Shown: piece by piece, positions 46,123-54,946 of the stretch | Layout: every line of letters begins with the position of its first letter | How positions within the stretch are numbered: position 1 is the first letter of the stretch | Assembly: GCF_025685625.1 (NCBI RefSeq) | Contig: NZ_JAGSYI010000002.1 | Span: 434,001 to 498,000 of the forward strand | Length of the DNA stretch: 64,000 nucleotides | Direction of reading: 5' to 3' | DNA from: Acidicapsa acidisoli | Lineage (GTDB): Bacteria > Acidobacteriota > Terriglobia > Terriglobales > Acidobacteriaceae | The notes under the pieces: model-generated | What the model saw: the letters and a program-made list of their open reading frames with translations, nothing else | Told to the model about the DNA's origin: nothing | Databases searched by the model: none | Program-made: the position numbers and the translations under genes

Positions 46123-46389
46123 TTACTTGCGGATGCCCAGCTTGCCGATTACGTCGCGGTAGCGGTCCGTGTCATGCGTCTTCAGGTAATCCAGCAGGCG
46201 GCGGCGCTTGCTGACGAGCATCAGGAGACCGCGCCGTGAAGCGTGGTCCTTCTTATGTGTCTTGAAATGCTCAGTCAACTCGCCAATACGCACACTCAGA
46301 ATCGCAATCTGGACTTCCGGCGAACCGGTGTCGGAATCGTGGGTGCGGAAGCGTTGAATCAGGTCAGTTTTCGTAGCAGATGCCAGCAC
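46123..46389 (-). CDS. rpsO: 30S ribosomal protein S15
   Basis: Known role: binds 16S rRNA early in 30S assembly. Seen: 88 residues from the GTG at 46389, the family's normal length: [25 protein letters not shown], then [29 protein letters not shown]. The longer frame to 46476 adds a non-conserved 29 residues. A GAGGAG lies somewhat far (about 13 nt) upstream. Gene order rpsO-pnp is widely conserved; S15 often binds its own leader, which may explain the unusual start region, but no leader fold was worked out. Confidence 0.95.
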   Translation of the reverse strand: MLASATKTDLIQRFRTHDSDTGSPEVQIAILSVRIGELTEHFKTHKKDHASRRGLLMLVSKRRRLLDYLKTHDTDRYRDVIGKLGIRK

Positions 46390-46522
46390 AGCGTTCTTGT
46401 TACTCCTCAGATTGTCAAAATCAGTCGTCAGATCAATCTCAATGTCTCCAGCAAGATTACCACGGAATCGCATCAAAGGGAATCAGACCAGCCCCGCGAG
46501 CCTTCCGGGAAACTCCCGCGAA

Positions 46523-46981
46523 TCAACCGCGTCCGAAACGGAATAGTCGCGTGTCGAACGCTTCCTGCGTCGCCGAAACGATCCCGACTTCCGCGACCTC
46601 CGGGTGGAGCGGATTCAGCAAGACATTCCAGGTATCGCGAATGATTACCGAAGGCACGCGAGCAAGCGGCGTTTCCAACCCTCCCAGCCATTCATCGCCT
46701 ATTCGCTGCGTAATCTCTGGCGTGTTTGTCCATCCAGGCATCTCCAAAGGGCCAAGCTCACACACCATCACATTCTCCGGAACGCTTATCTTGAGCAAGC
46801 TATAGGTCTGCGGAAGCCTCCCATTCCTGCGCACCAGATGCACAAGATGCTCCAGTAGTGCGCCCGATGGCGATTCCGCGAGATAGACAACTGGCAAACC
46901 CTTGCTGTGCCAACGTGCTGACGCAACCAGACCACCTTTACCGCTCAGATCAATGTGATTACTGATACGCCAGAGAAACAT
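46523..46981 (-). CDS. RES-domain toxin
   Basis: Known: RES toxins are ADP-ribosyltransferase-like enzymes that deplete NAD+. Seen: 152 residues, the full family length. The conserved N-terminal LWRISN, the ARWHSKGLPVVYLAESPSGALLEHLVHL block (Arg and Glu of the active site) and the late SATQEAFDTRLF (Ser region). It follows an Xre/ParS-type antitoxin gene after 95 nt, the usual antitoxin-toxin order. Confidence 0.88.
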   Translation of the reverse strand: MFLWRISNHIDLSGKGGLVASARWHSKGLPVVYLAESPSGALLEHLVHLVRRNGRLPQTYSLLKISVPENVMVCELGPLEMPGWTNTPEITQRIGDEWLGGLETPLARVPSVIIRDTWNVLLNPLHPEVAEVGIVSATQEAFDTRLFRFGRG

Positions 46982-47076
46982 GCTATCTACCCTCTATCTA
47001 TAACGAACGCGGGACGTCCGGCCATCCCGGATAATTCCCGTCTATCTGGGGGTGGTAACCCACAGAACGGGCAGTC

Positions 47077-47484
47077 TTATACAAACATGCCTTCGTCAAT
47101 CTGAATCAGAAACTCTTCGACCGCTCGCTCCCCTGCCGTGCTGCGTAACATCGCTAGCGCAGGCTTTCCATCAAAGCGGTCCTTTGGCTCAAGCAACCAC
47201 TCTTTTCCATCCTCGCGGTCACCGAAAACGCGCGCAGCAAGCTCGTAAATCCGAACAACCCGGCCCAGCCGGTCGCTTTCTTCCAGATTCAGCGGCTCAT
47301 TCCGCTGCCTGCGATGCTTCAGCGTCCGAAGGGGTATCACGACCTCCAGCAATTCCCCCATTTTTATCCCGGAATAGGACGAGAATTGTTCGAGGGCAGA
47401 CAGCGGTACCCCGCTTTCCACCGCTCGCCAATCGAATGCCGCGGAAGGAAATTCAGGACGTGGAATCGAAGCAGCATGCGCCAT
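47077..47484 (-). CDS. Xre/MbcA/ParS-type antitoxin of the RES system
   Basis: Known role: neutralises the RES toxin by blocking its active site with its C-terminus and represses the operon. Seen: about 135 residues. A helical N-terminal part without a standard repeated HTH signature, then the DUF2384-type C-terminal domain (RLGRVVRIYELAARVFGD...WLLEPKDRFDGKPALAMLRSTAGERAVEEFLIQIDEG). I choose the ATG at 47484. A CATACT -10-like box preceded by TGG ends 6 nt upstream (47496-47491), and there is no Shine-Dalgarno, so the transcript may be leaderless. Confidence 0.85.
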   Translation of the reverse strand: MAHAASIPRPEFPSAAFDWRAVESGVPLSALEQFSSYSGIKMGELLEVVIPLRTLKHRRQRNEPLNLEESDRLGRVVRIYELAARVFGDREDGKEWLLEPKDRFDGKPALAMLRSTAGERAVEEFLIQIDEGMFV

Positions 47485-47544
47485 AGAGACAGTATGCCAC
47501 AATTATCGCGGCAGATTGCCCCACAATCCCCCGGGATTATGACG

Positions 47545-48609
47545 CTATTGCTCCCCTATCGCCCAGTAATTTGCCCTCGCCACCACATGCGCCCCGTAAT
47601 CCTGCGTCAAATGCACCCGCAGCGTATGCAATCCCGGTGTCGAATCGCTGGGATAAAAGCTCAACAGATACCGGTTCCGCGCATGCTGGGCAACCTCAGT
47701 CACCCGCTCCTCAAAAGCCTTGTCGCGCGTAAACGGCGCATACTCCCCACCGCTCATCAGCGCAATCTGCTTCGCGACATTCTTCTTGATCGCCTGCACA
47801 GCCATGAGCAGCGTACTAATCGGGTTCATGACACGGTTGTCCCCGTTGTCCTTGAGATCATGCGAAAACTCCGCCCGCGCAGGCGAAAACGTCAGGCTCA
47901 GTACCAGAACATCCGTCAACCCGATCCGCTCCACCAGCTTTTCCGGCCTGATATGCCTGCTGCCGTGGTCTCGCTCTTCGCTAATCAGCAACAGCACCCG
48001 CCGATATTCCTTGGGCTGCGTTTGCAGCAGGTCGACCGCATACCCCACCGTGTCCAGAATCGCGCTGCCGCCATCTCCCGGCGCAAAATGCCGCAGATCG
48101 TCCGTTAGATCGCTTTCGGACTGGGTAAAATCCCGCACCAGTTGCGGCTTGCTGTCAAAACCCACTAGCGCCGCCTCGCTCTTGCCGTCACCCAGAAACA
48201 GATCCAACAGCGGCCCCAGCTTCGCCACCTTGTCAAATTCCAGTGCACTCGCCCTTCCCTGCTCCACGGCCACCACCAGCGCCACCGGAGCGGTGTCCAT
48301 ATCCTCCTCTACCCGCAGCTTTTGCGGAACCCCGTTATCCTCCACTACAAAATCGCCGACCTTCAGCCCGTAGATCACCTGGCCATGGTCCTTTTCGACC
48401 AGCGTCGGCACCAACACGACATTTGTCGTGACCCGCAGCGTAGGAGTCTCCTCCTGCGGCGTCGGCATTGGTTTCGGCGGCTCTGGAGGAGGTAACTGCT
48501 GCGCCCGCGCCACCGCACCGGCGACGCCAAATCCCGTCAAACCTAACCCTAGCAACCAGAGGACTCCCAAAATCCTCCCGCGCCATCCCACGCAACAATT
48601 CCCAGCCAT
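47545..48609 (-). CDS. VWFA-related acidobacterial secreted protein
   Basis: Seen: 354 residues from the ATG at 48609. Signal peptide (cleavage near ARAQQ), a Pro-rich spacer, a short beta domain (VVLVPTLVEKDHGQVIYGLKVGDFVVEDNG) and a von Willebrand A-like fold (APVALVVAVEQGRAS, DGGSAILDTVGYAVDLL, RRVLLLISEERDHGS). This is the layout of the large VWFA-related family expanded in acidobacteria (TIGR03436). The MIDAS DxSxS appears as VAVEQGRAS, so metal binding is doubtful. Role unknown, probably periplasmic protein binding. Divergent from the sigma-factor gene by 169 nt. Confidence 0.85.
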   Translation of the reverse strand: MAGNCCVGWRGRILGVLWLLGLGLTGFGVAGAVARAQQLPPPEPPKPMPTPQEETPTLRVTTNVVLVPTLVEKDHGQVIYGLKVGDFVVEDNGVPQKLRVEEDMDTAPVALVVAVEQGRASALEFDKVAKLGPLLDLFLGDGKSEAALVGFDSKPQLVRDFTQSESDLTDDLRHFAPGDGGSAILDTVGYAVDLLQTQPKEYRRVLLLISEERDHGSRHIRPEKLVERIGLTDVLVLSLTFSPARAEFSHDLKDNGDNRVMNPISTLLMAVQAIKKNVAKQIALMSGGEYAPFTRDKAFEERVTEVAQHARNRYLLSFYPSDSTPGLHTLRVHLTQDYGAHVVARANYWAIGEQ

Positions 48610-48778
48610 CCGCACCCCATCCCGCAAAGTCGCTCGTTTCCAAGCCCGCGCTTCCCAGATTAGACGAAACGCCACGAAGTACGGACGAAGCCGGAAACCA
48701 TGTCCCCGCTCCGGCTGTCTGCGAAATTAAAGTCGAGCTAACTCACAGGTCAGTCGTCTGTCACGATAGAAGGCACCT

Positions 48779-49345
48779 ATGGCGTCAATTGAGGGATGCA
48801 GTTTGGCTTCATTCTCCATCGAAGCGGAGCGGTCGCAGATCAACCAGGCAGATCTCGCGTCGCTCGTCACGTCCTACTCCGCACTCCTCTTTCGCGTCGC
48901 ACATTCCGTCCTGCGAAGCCGCGCCGAAGCCGAAGACGTCGTGCAGGACGCATTCCTGCGCGTCTTAAAACACCACCGGTCCCTTCACGAAATACGCGAC
49001 ACCCGAGTCTGGCTCGTGCGCATCGCCTGGAATCTCGCCCTCGACCACAAGAAACGCATTCGCCCAGACCAGATGGACGAGATCTTTGCCCAGAGTCTTG
49101 TCGCCAGCAGTCTTCCGGCAGACGAAGCCCTGGACCAGGCGCAGCGCATGACCGCAGTCCTGCGCGAAATGGAACGCTTGCCCAAAGCCGAGCGCCATGT
49201 TCTGCTCCTCTCCGCAATTGAGGAGCTAGGCACAGCAGAGATTGCGGAAGTTCTGGGAAGAAGTGAATCCGCCGCTCGCGCACTGCTCTTTCGCGCCCGA
49301 ACAAGACTGCGCGAGCGGCTCGAATCAAGAGGAGGCAAGCGATGA
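48779..49345 (+). CDS. ECF-type RNA polymerase sigma factor
   Basis: Known role: alternative sigma factor for extracytoplasmic or stress signals. Seen: 188 residues. Sigma region 2 (SALLFRVAHSVLRSRAEAEDVVQDAFLRVLKH...TRVWLVRIAWNLALDHKKR, about 31-95) and region 4 HTH (LPKAERHVLLLSAIEELGTAEIAEVLGRSESAARALLFRARTRLRERL, about 135-182). Its stop overlaps the next start (ATGA). Likely controlled by the membrane protein encoded next. Confidence 0.93.
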   Translation: MASIEGCSLASFSIEAERSQINQADLASLVTSYSALLFRVAHSVLRSRAEAEDVVQDAFLRVLKHHRSLHEIRDTRVWLVRIAWNLALDHKKRIRPDQMDEIFAQSLVASSLPADEALDQAQRMTAVLREMERLPKAERHVLLLSAIEELGTAEIAEVLGRSESAARALLFRARTRLRERLESRGGKR

Positions 49346-49980
49346 AAAATTCCGAGGAAGCAATCGAAAAAGTAATGGCTGGCCTGCGCAACTCCGAACC
49401 TCCCGCCGGAATGGAACTCCGCATCCTCGCCGCCGTAAAGCATCGCGAATCGACGCAGTCCGCTACAAGCCGCTTTCGCGACAACGCTCCCCGGTTGTTG
49501 ACTCGCCTCAATCAGCAAAAAGGATGGCGCACGGCCTTGGCCGCTACTGCCGTTGGCGTGATCCTGGCTGCATTCGGAATTATGTCTCTCCACCAGCATC
49601 GAAAGCCCGCAACGCTGTCAGAACTGCATCCCAACACTTCAGCCGTGTCTTCCACAGTCCAGACAAAAGAGCACACACGCTTATCGCAACCATCTACCGT
49701 GACACCAACCAGAGCGACGTCCTCGAACCATGCCTCCCATCTCGTTGCCGCTGAATTCACAATCCGTTCGCACCGGACCCGAAACATCAGCCATCCGGCC
49801 CCCGAAGCCCCACTCACGCCGCAGGAAAAGCTCCTCGTACAAATCGCGCAATCCGGCAACCCGCATGCGCTCTCCATGTTGAACAGCGAAATTCGCGTTA
49901 GACGAGAAGCGGAAGAGGACGCTGAGTTTCAAAGATTTGCCGACCGATCCGTCGCATCTCCTGACGGAGACAGCAAATGA
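49342..49980 (+). CDS. Putative anti-sigma-like single-pass membrane protein
   Basis: Seen: 212 residues. A ~60-residue cytosolic N-terminus, one transmembrane helix (about 62-84, TALAATAVGVILAAFGIM), then a Ser/Thr/His-rich periplasmic region with a charged helical end. No zinc-type anti-sigma HxxxCxxC motif is present. The role as regulator of the sigma factor is inferred from the ATGA overlap and topology alone; sequence likeness to a named family was not seen. Confidence 0.65.
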   Translation: MKNSEEAIEKVMAGLRNSEPPAGMELRILAAVKHRESTQSATSRFRDNAPRLLTRLNQQKGWRTALAATAVGVILAAFGIMSLHQHRKPATLSELHPNTSAVSSTVQTKEHTRLSQPSTVTPTRATSSNHASHLVAAEFTIRSHRTRNISHPAPEAPLTPQEKLLVQIAQSGNPHALSMLNSEIRVRREAEEDAEFQRFADRSVASPDGDSK

Positions 49981-50582
49981 AATTCAAATACGAAGAAATG
50001 AGGAAACACATGATGAAACCGGCAAGCGGAATCCTCGCAATCGCACTTGTCCTCGGTTGCGTTGGCAACACAGCGCCTGCGCAAAACGAGGTCTCCACCG
50101 ATAAGGCAACCACAACCAACACAGAAAAAGTGTCGAAGACCTATCGCCTCACATACACCATCACCGAGTCCGACGGCGGCAAGAATCTCGGAACCCAGCA
50201 CTTCTCCCTGACAGTGAACCCGGATTCCAAAGATGCGGAACTCAAAATGGGCAGCCGGGTTCCAATTGAAAGCGCAGCTTACAACACAGAGGGTCCTGCG
50301 GCGCACACTAATGTTCAGTATCAATACGTCGATGTCGGCCTGAACATCTCTGCCCGCGTACACGAATTTGCGACCGGCGCCGAAGTCTATTCCAAGTTGG
50401 AGCAATCCAGTGTAGCAGAGGCGAAATCGACTATCGGCAGCAATGCCCCAGTAATACGACAGGCAATGTTGCAGAACACCGCGACGCTCACCGCGGGCAA
50501 ACCAGTCATGCTCGGCTCGCTCGATGTACCCGGAAGCACGCGGCATTTAGACATCGAAGTCATCCTCGAAAACATCAAGTAA
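49977..50582 (+). CDS. Secreted protein with a secretin-like beta core
   Basis: Seen: 201 residues. Signal peptide (core SGILAIALVLGCVG). The rest is beta-rich, with a run that follows the order of the secretin C-terminal domain: MGSRVPI, VQYQYVDVGLNISARV, LEQSSVAE, then APVIRQAMLQNTATLTAGKPVMLGSLDVP. It lacks the N-domains and is far too short for a full secretin. The start overlaps the anti-sigma-like gene (ATGA, CGGAG upstream); another start at 50010 with GAGG is equally good. Probably a periplasmic target or sensor of the sigma system. Confidence 0.65.
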   Translation: MKFKYEEMRKHMMKPASGILAIALVLGCVGNTAPAQNEVSTDKATTTNTEKVSKTYRLTYTITESDGGKNLGTQHFSLTVNPDSKDAELKMGSRVPIESAAYNTEGPAAHTNVQYQYVDVGLNISARVHEFATGAEVYSKLEQSSVAEAKSTIGSNAPVIRQAMLQNTATLTAGKPVMLGSLDVPGSTRHLDIEVILENIK

Positions 50583-50645
50583 GTCCAGAACCGTAAGTCC
50601 AATGTTCGATCGGTCATGGTCGGTGTGAAGAATACAGGCTTCGAC

Positions 50646-50679
50646 GGAATAAGTACGGACTTCAGCCCGTACTTATTCC
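50646..50679 (+). terminator. Perfect 13-bp hairpin after the sigma-operon
   Basis: Arms 50646-50658 and 50667-50679 are exact reverse complements around an 8-nt loop. No T-run follows, so it is either a weak terminator or an interspersed REP-like palindrome; its core (GGGCTGAAGTCC on the minus strand) resembles the GGCT-AAG-CC core of the RAYT-associated repeats. Confidence 0.5.
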
Positions 50680-50814
50680 ACGCTAAATAAGCCATGCTCT
50701 CCCCCGAGTTCAGCTTTCCGCCATCCTGACCTGTTACCGTTCTCCCCACGCATGACTATGTAACGCCCTTCCAGTCGGAAAACCCCAAATAATCCAACCC
50801 CCGAATAAAGTCTC

Positions 50815-50843
50815 TTGACACTCCATCCCACTCTGGGTATATA
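50815..50843 (+). promoter_or_regulatory. Sigma-70 promoter of the xylanase gene
   Basis: A perfect -35 TTGACA (50815-50820), a 17-nt spacer and TATATA (50838-50843). The leader to the ATG at 50960 would be about 110 nt. Confidence 0.75.
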
Positions 50844-50959
50844 GTGCGGCTCGCATAGTAAATCGAATTATTAATTGCGGATACTCGGCCGCCGGCTTGT
50901 TAGACATACCAGCGCAGCAACGTCGCGTAACAGTCCCAAGCGTCAAAGGAGACTCTCCA

Positions 50960-53944
50960 ATGTTTCATCCTTCTGAAGGCCGCACGCAAGCTTCCACTCC
51001 CAACAGAAACCATCCAGTCTTATGGCTCGTCACAGCTTTCCTTTTGCTCTGCTCCACATCACTACGAGCACAGACAGTCGCAACCTACAGCTTCGAAGAC
51101 GGAACCGCCGACGGCTGGACCTCCTTTTTCGGCGCAAGCACCCCCGTCGCCACCAACGCCGCCGCATGGACCGGCTCTTACAGCCTGCTCACTTCCACCA
51201 GTTCCACCGGCACAGGAGGGCCCTCCATCTCGCTGAACAGCGTCCTCCTCGCTGGCGCCCAGTACACCATCACTGGATGGGTCCAGCTCACCCCCGGCGA
51301 AAGCCCCGCCAACGCCAACTTCTCCATCAAGCGCAGCGACCCCAGTTGCTCCGGCGGCACCTGTTACGACACCATCGGCAGCTACCAAGTCCCCGTAACC
51401 AACTCCGGCTGGGTCCAGATCGGCGGCAGCTACACCGTAAGCACCACCGAAACCGGCCTGCTCCTCTACTCCCAGTTAGTAGGAGCTACCAGCGCCCAAT
51501 CCTTCTATCTCGACGACGTCATCATCACCGAAACCGCACCACCTCCCGGCGGAACGCCAATAGCCAGCTATACCTTCGCCGACGGCGGCCTCGACGGCTG
51601 GACGCCCTTCGGCTCTGCCACCCTAACCAACACCGCGCCGGCCATCCTCGATCCCAACGGAGACACGCACAGCCTTCTCACCACCAACCGCACCGGCGGC
51701 TACATGGGACCGAGCCTCAATCTACTCACCGTTCCCAATCTCGTAGCAGGAGCAACGTATCAAATCAGCGCATACGTGCTGCTGGCCGCTCCCGACGCCA
51801 GTAATCCCACCGCAACCATCTCGACAAAAACCGCGGACTGCGCGACCTCCGGAGCCTTCGGCAACATCGCAACCTCCGGCCCGCTCTCCAGCACAGCCTG
51901 GACCAAAGTCCAGGGCACCTTCAGCTACAGCAATCTCCCCGGCCCGCCGACAAGTCTGACCCTCTACTTCCAGTCCAGCAGCGCGACCGACTCCTTCTAC
52001 ATCAGCGACGTCGTAATCGGCGAACTCGCCCCCGCGCCGCTCAGCCCCAGCCAGCAGGACAACACCGGCATAACCAGCACCTTTGAAGACGGCGGCCTCG
52101 ACGGCTGGAGTTCTCGCACCGGCAGCTCTACCGTGACCAACTCTACGGCCGAAGCCCACAGCGGAACGCACAGCCTCCTGACCACTGGCCGCATCGCCAA
52201 CTACGATGGACCGCAGATCAACGTCAGCAACAAGATGTACAACGGATCCGAATACAACCTAAGCGTCTGGGTCATGCTGCAGCCCACAGACGGTTCCAAT
52301 CACATCCTCAACATGAGCCTCCAGACCACGCTAAGCGGCAACGTAAGTTACCCCAGCATCACCAGCTACCCCGGCGTCACCGTGCCCGCAGACGGCAACT
52401 GGCACCAGATCAGCGTTACCGGCTACACCATGGGCAACGCCTACGATCCCGGAGCAGCATATCTCTATCTGCAGACCGTTCCCGCCTCCGGCAACGATCT
52501 CGTCTCCTTCTACATCGACGACTTCCAGCTCACCTACGTCGCGCCGCCCACTCCGCAGACCGACATCCCGTCGATCTACAAGACCCTCGCCGAATATTTC
52601 CCCATCGGCGCAGCCGTCGACACCACCGATCTCTCCGGCCCACATGCCCAGTTGCTCACCATGCACTTCAACAGCATGACCCCCGGCAACGATCTCAAGT
52701 GGAGCTCCATCGAACCGTCCTTCGGCACCTACGACTACACCAACGGCGACGCACTCGTGGGAGAAGCAGTCTGCAACGGCATGAAGGTACGCGGCCAAAA
52801 CCTGCTCTGGGCAACCGGAGAACAGGTTCCCGCCTACGCCACCGGCGACGGCACCAACTCCGCCGCCAATCAGGCCGCAGTCACCACAAATATCCAGGAA
52901 CACATCAAGAACGAAGTGCAGCACTACGGCGCCGAAGTCTACGCCTGGGACGTCGTCAACGAGCCGCTCGATCCAACCCAGCCCGACTGTCTCGTCCATG
53001 GTCCCTTCTACCAGGTCCTAGGACCGAGTTACATCGACATCGCCTTCAAAGCCGCCCAGCAGTACGCTCCCGCCGGCACCAAGCTCTTCATCAACGACTA
53101 CAGCACCACCGACCCAGCGCGCCTCGCCTGCCTGGTCAAGGTGATCCACGAGCTTCGCGACCGCGGCGTTCCTGTCAACGCCATCGGCCACGAGATGCAC
53201 AACCAGATCAACTATCCATCTGTCGAATCCATGGCCACCGCCGTCGAGACAGTCCATGAACACTTCCCGGACCTCGACCAGCAGGTCACAGAACTCGATA
53301 TGTCCGTCTACAACGCGGGCGATGACACATCCAACTACGGCAATAACATCCCGCCGTCTGTCCTCGCCGAGCAAGGCTGGCTCTACAAACACTACTTCGA
53401 TCTCTTCCGCCGTCTGAAAGGCAAAATCACCGCCGTCACCATCTGGGGCATGGCAGACGACGACACCTGGCTCGATAGCTTCCCTGTCTCGCGCACCGAC
53501 TACCCGTTGCCCTTCGACATGCAACTGCAAGCCAAACCAGCCTACTGGGGCATCGTCGATCCTACGCACCTGCCCGGCTACGGCCTCGCGTTCTCCAGCA
53601 CCCTCACCCGCGCCGATCACGACCAACAGATCCTCACGCTAACCGCCACCAACGGCGACGTCGGCCCCGCCTACAGCACGCAGATCAGCAGCCTCACCCT
53701 CGAACAGACTGAAGGCCGCCGTTGCTCGCCAACCATCACCGCACCCGGCGCTTATCCCATCGTCCTCGGTGACCTCGCCGTCAGCGGCTCCGCAAGCGCA
53801 ACCTTCACCATCAGCTTCGCTGGTTGCGAAGACTCCGCCCGCTTCCGCATTAAAGCGCCGTGGAGCTCCGCAACCTACGAAACCGGCACATACAAGCGAG
53901 AAATCCGCGACTGGAAGGACCACGACCACCAACCCTCCCACTAA
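50960..53944 (+). CDS. Secreted multimodular GH10 endo-1,4-beta-xylanase
   Basis: Seen: 994 residues. Signal peptide (core LWLVTAFLLLCS, cleavage near LRAQ). Three CBM4_9-like modules of about 165 residues each begin near 40, 203 and 370 with a shared [Y/S]-F-x-DG-x-x-DGW motif. A GH10 catalytic domain (about 534-875) has acid/base Glu668 in WDVVNEP and nucleophile Glu778 in QVTELDMS. A C-terminal beta-sandwich-like domain of about 115 residues ends the protein. AAGGAG precedes the ATG. Cleaves xylan outside the cell; the triple CBM suggests binding to insoluble substrate. Confidence 0.93.
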   Translation: MFHPSEGRTQASTPNRNHPVLWLVTAFLLLCSTSLRAQTVATYSFEDGTADGWTSFFGASTPVATNAAAWTGSYSLLTSTSSTGTGGPSISLNSVLLAGAQYTITGWVQLTPGESPANANFSIKRSDPSCSGGTCYDTIGSYQVPVTNSGWVQIGGSYTVSTTETGLLLYSQLVGATSAQSFYLDDVIITETAPPPGGTPIASYTFADGGLDGWTPFGSATLTNTAPAILDPNGDTHSLLTTNRTGGYMGPSLNLLTVPNLVAGATYQISAYVLLAAPDASNPTATISTKTADCATSGAFGNIATSGPLSSTAWTKVQGTFSYSNLPGPPTSLTLYFQSSSATDSFYISDVVIGELAPAPLSPSQQDNTGITSTFEDGGLDGWSSRTGSSTVTNSTAEAHSGTHSLLTTGRIANYDGPQINVSNKMYNGSEYNLSVWVMLQPTDGSNHILNMSLQTTLSGNVSYPSITSYPGVTVPADGNWHQISVTGYTMGNAYDPGAAYLYLQTVPASGNDLVSFYIDDFQLTYVAPPTPQTDIPSIYKTLAEYFPIGAAVDTTDLSGPHAQLLTMHFNSMTPGNDLKWSSIEPSFGTYDYTNGDALVGEAVCNGMKVRGQNLLWATGEQVPAYATGDGTNSAANQAAVTTNIQEHIKNEVQHYGAEVYAWDVVNEPLDPTQPDCLVHGPFYQVLGPSYIDIAFKAAQQYAPAGTKLFINDYSTTDPARLACLVKVIHELRDRGVPVNAIGHEMHNQINYPSVESMATAVETVHEHFPDLDQQVTELDMSVYNAGDDTSNYGNNIPPSVLAEQGWLYKHYFDLFRRLKGKITAVTIWGMADDDTWLDSFPVSRTDYPLPFDMQLQAKPAYWGIVDPTHLPGYGLAFSSTLTRADHDQQILTLTATNGDVGPAYSTQISSLTLEQTEGRRCSPTITAPGAYPIVLGDLAVSGSASATFTISFAGCEDSARFRIKAPWSSATYETGTYKREIRDWKDHDHQPSH

Positions 53945-53954
53945 CTCAAACAGA

Positions 53955-53993
53955 CGAAAGCCCAGGCTCTCGCAATCGAGGCCTGGGCTTTCG
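53955..53993. terminator. Strong bidirectional terminator
   Basis: Exact 13-bp arms (53955-53967 and 53981-53993) extended inside by a further CTCG/CGAG. An A-run at one foot and a T-run at the other make it work for the xylanase (plus) and possibly the converging outer-membrane protein gene (minus). Confidence 0.88.
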
Positions 53994-54070
53994 AATCGTG
54001 ATATTCACGCAGTAAAACACATTGGGAATAGCGGCTCTACTTTGGCACCAGAGATCGCTCTCTGCTTTCG

Positions 54071-54946
54071 TCAGGACGGTTGAAACGCGTCCCTTACCTT
54101 CGACTGTTGATGGTGGGGAAATTGGATGGTGAGGCCATTTAGAATCTCTAGCCTTGGCGATCCGGTTCCGCTCTGCCAAACCGAATACTGCGGCTCGCAG
54201 TAAAGGTTCGCTGTAGCCCCATCTCGCATGCTCCAAACCTTCCCGAGACCCATGCCGATTGGGATATCGTTGACGCCGCTATGGGGGTTGAAGTTCCAGA
54301 ACCCGGTCGACCGGAGATAATAACCCTTCCTGAAGTTATAGCGGATAATCGGTTGAAGGGTTATCAGCTCCGCCGTGCTCCGTGGCTCCTCCCCGGCGAC
54401 CCCGGTGAAGGAATGCTGATAAGTGAAAATCGCTCCCGCAAGTCCCCATTTCGCCGCATCCACCGCGATCGTCGCGCCACCGGCCTGCCACTTTCCAGCG
54501 CCCATATTGGGATGGCTCGCAGTAGGAATCACGAGAAGAGGGCCCGCCCCAAGGGTCATGTGCTGCACGTGGGTTTCCGCCAGATCAAATATGGTGAAAT
54601 CGCCAAGTCCCCCGTCCGTACCTTGCGGAAAGACCGGATCCTTGAAGACAGGCTGATAGATACGCGTTATGTTGTTTACTCCGAATAGCTTGAACGGAAC
54701 GTAGAGTCGAAATAGCTCCTCGTCACTCATGCGACCGTTATAACCTTCGGTTGATGGTATAAGGTAATTCTGCATTACGAGCGTAAGCTTCGGAGTAAGA
54801 GGGTTATTCGCATTGTTGGTCGCGCTACCGGCAGGTGCGGCTCCGTCAGATTCAGTGCTTACTTGAGGAGTTGGAGCGTCCGGAACAGCCTGCGCCATGG
54901 CAGCTACGGAGAAATAAATGAATAATGTCACGAGTAATAAAATCAT
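54071..54946 (-). CDS. Putative outer-membrane beta-barrel protein (MetA-pathway/transporter-like)
   Basis: Seen: 291 residues. Signal peptide (MILLLVTLFIYFSVAAMAQA). After a short disordered region come many alternating amphipathic strands with aromatic ends (for example KLTLVMQNYLIPST, LGAGPLLVIPTAS, AGAIFTYQHSF, IRYNFRKGYYLRSTGFWNF, ANLYCEPQYSVW), consistent with an 8-12-strand barrel of the Phenol_MetA_deg type. Function unknown; it may be a transport channel or lipid-binding barrel. Convergent with the xylanase; nothing co-transcribed is seen. Confidence 0.65.
   Translation of the reverse strand: MILLLVTLFIYFSVAAMAQAVPDAPTPQVSTESDGAAPAGSATNNANNPLTPKLTLVMQNYLIPSTEGYNGRMSDEELFRLYVPFKLFGVNNITRIYQPVFKDPVFPQGTDGGLGDFTIFDLAETHVQHMTLGAGPLLVIPTASHPNMGAGKWQAGGATIAVDAAKWGLAGAIFTYQHSFTGVAGEEPRSTAELITLQPIIRYNFRKGYYLRSTGFWNFNPHSGVNDIPIGMGLGKVWSMRDGATANLYCEPQYSVWQSGTGSPRLEILNGLTIQFPHHQQSKVRDAFQPS

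Larger units (their letters stand above)
50583..50959 (+). other. Intergenic region with hairpin and xylanase promoter (377 bp)
   Basis: No gene is supported. It holds a 13-bp hairpin (50646-50679) and a promoter (50815-50843), both listed. The remainder shows no further signal apart from a Shine-Dalgarno (AAGGAG, 50945-50950) for the xylanase. Confidence 0.6.
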
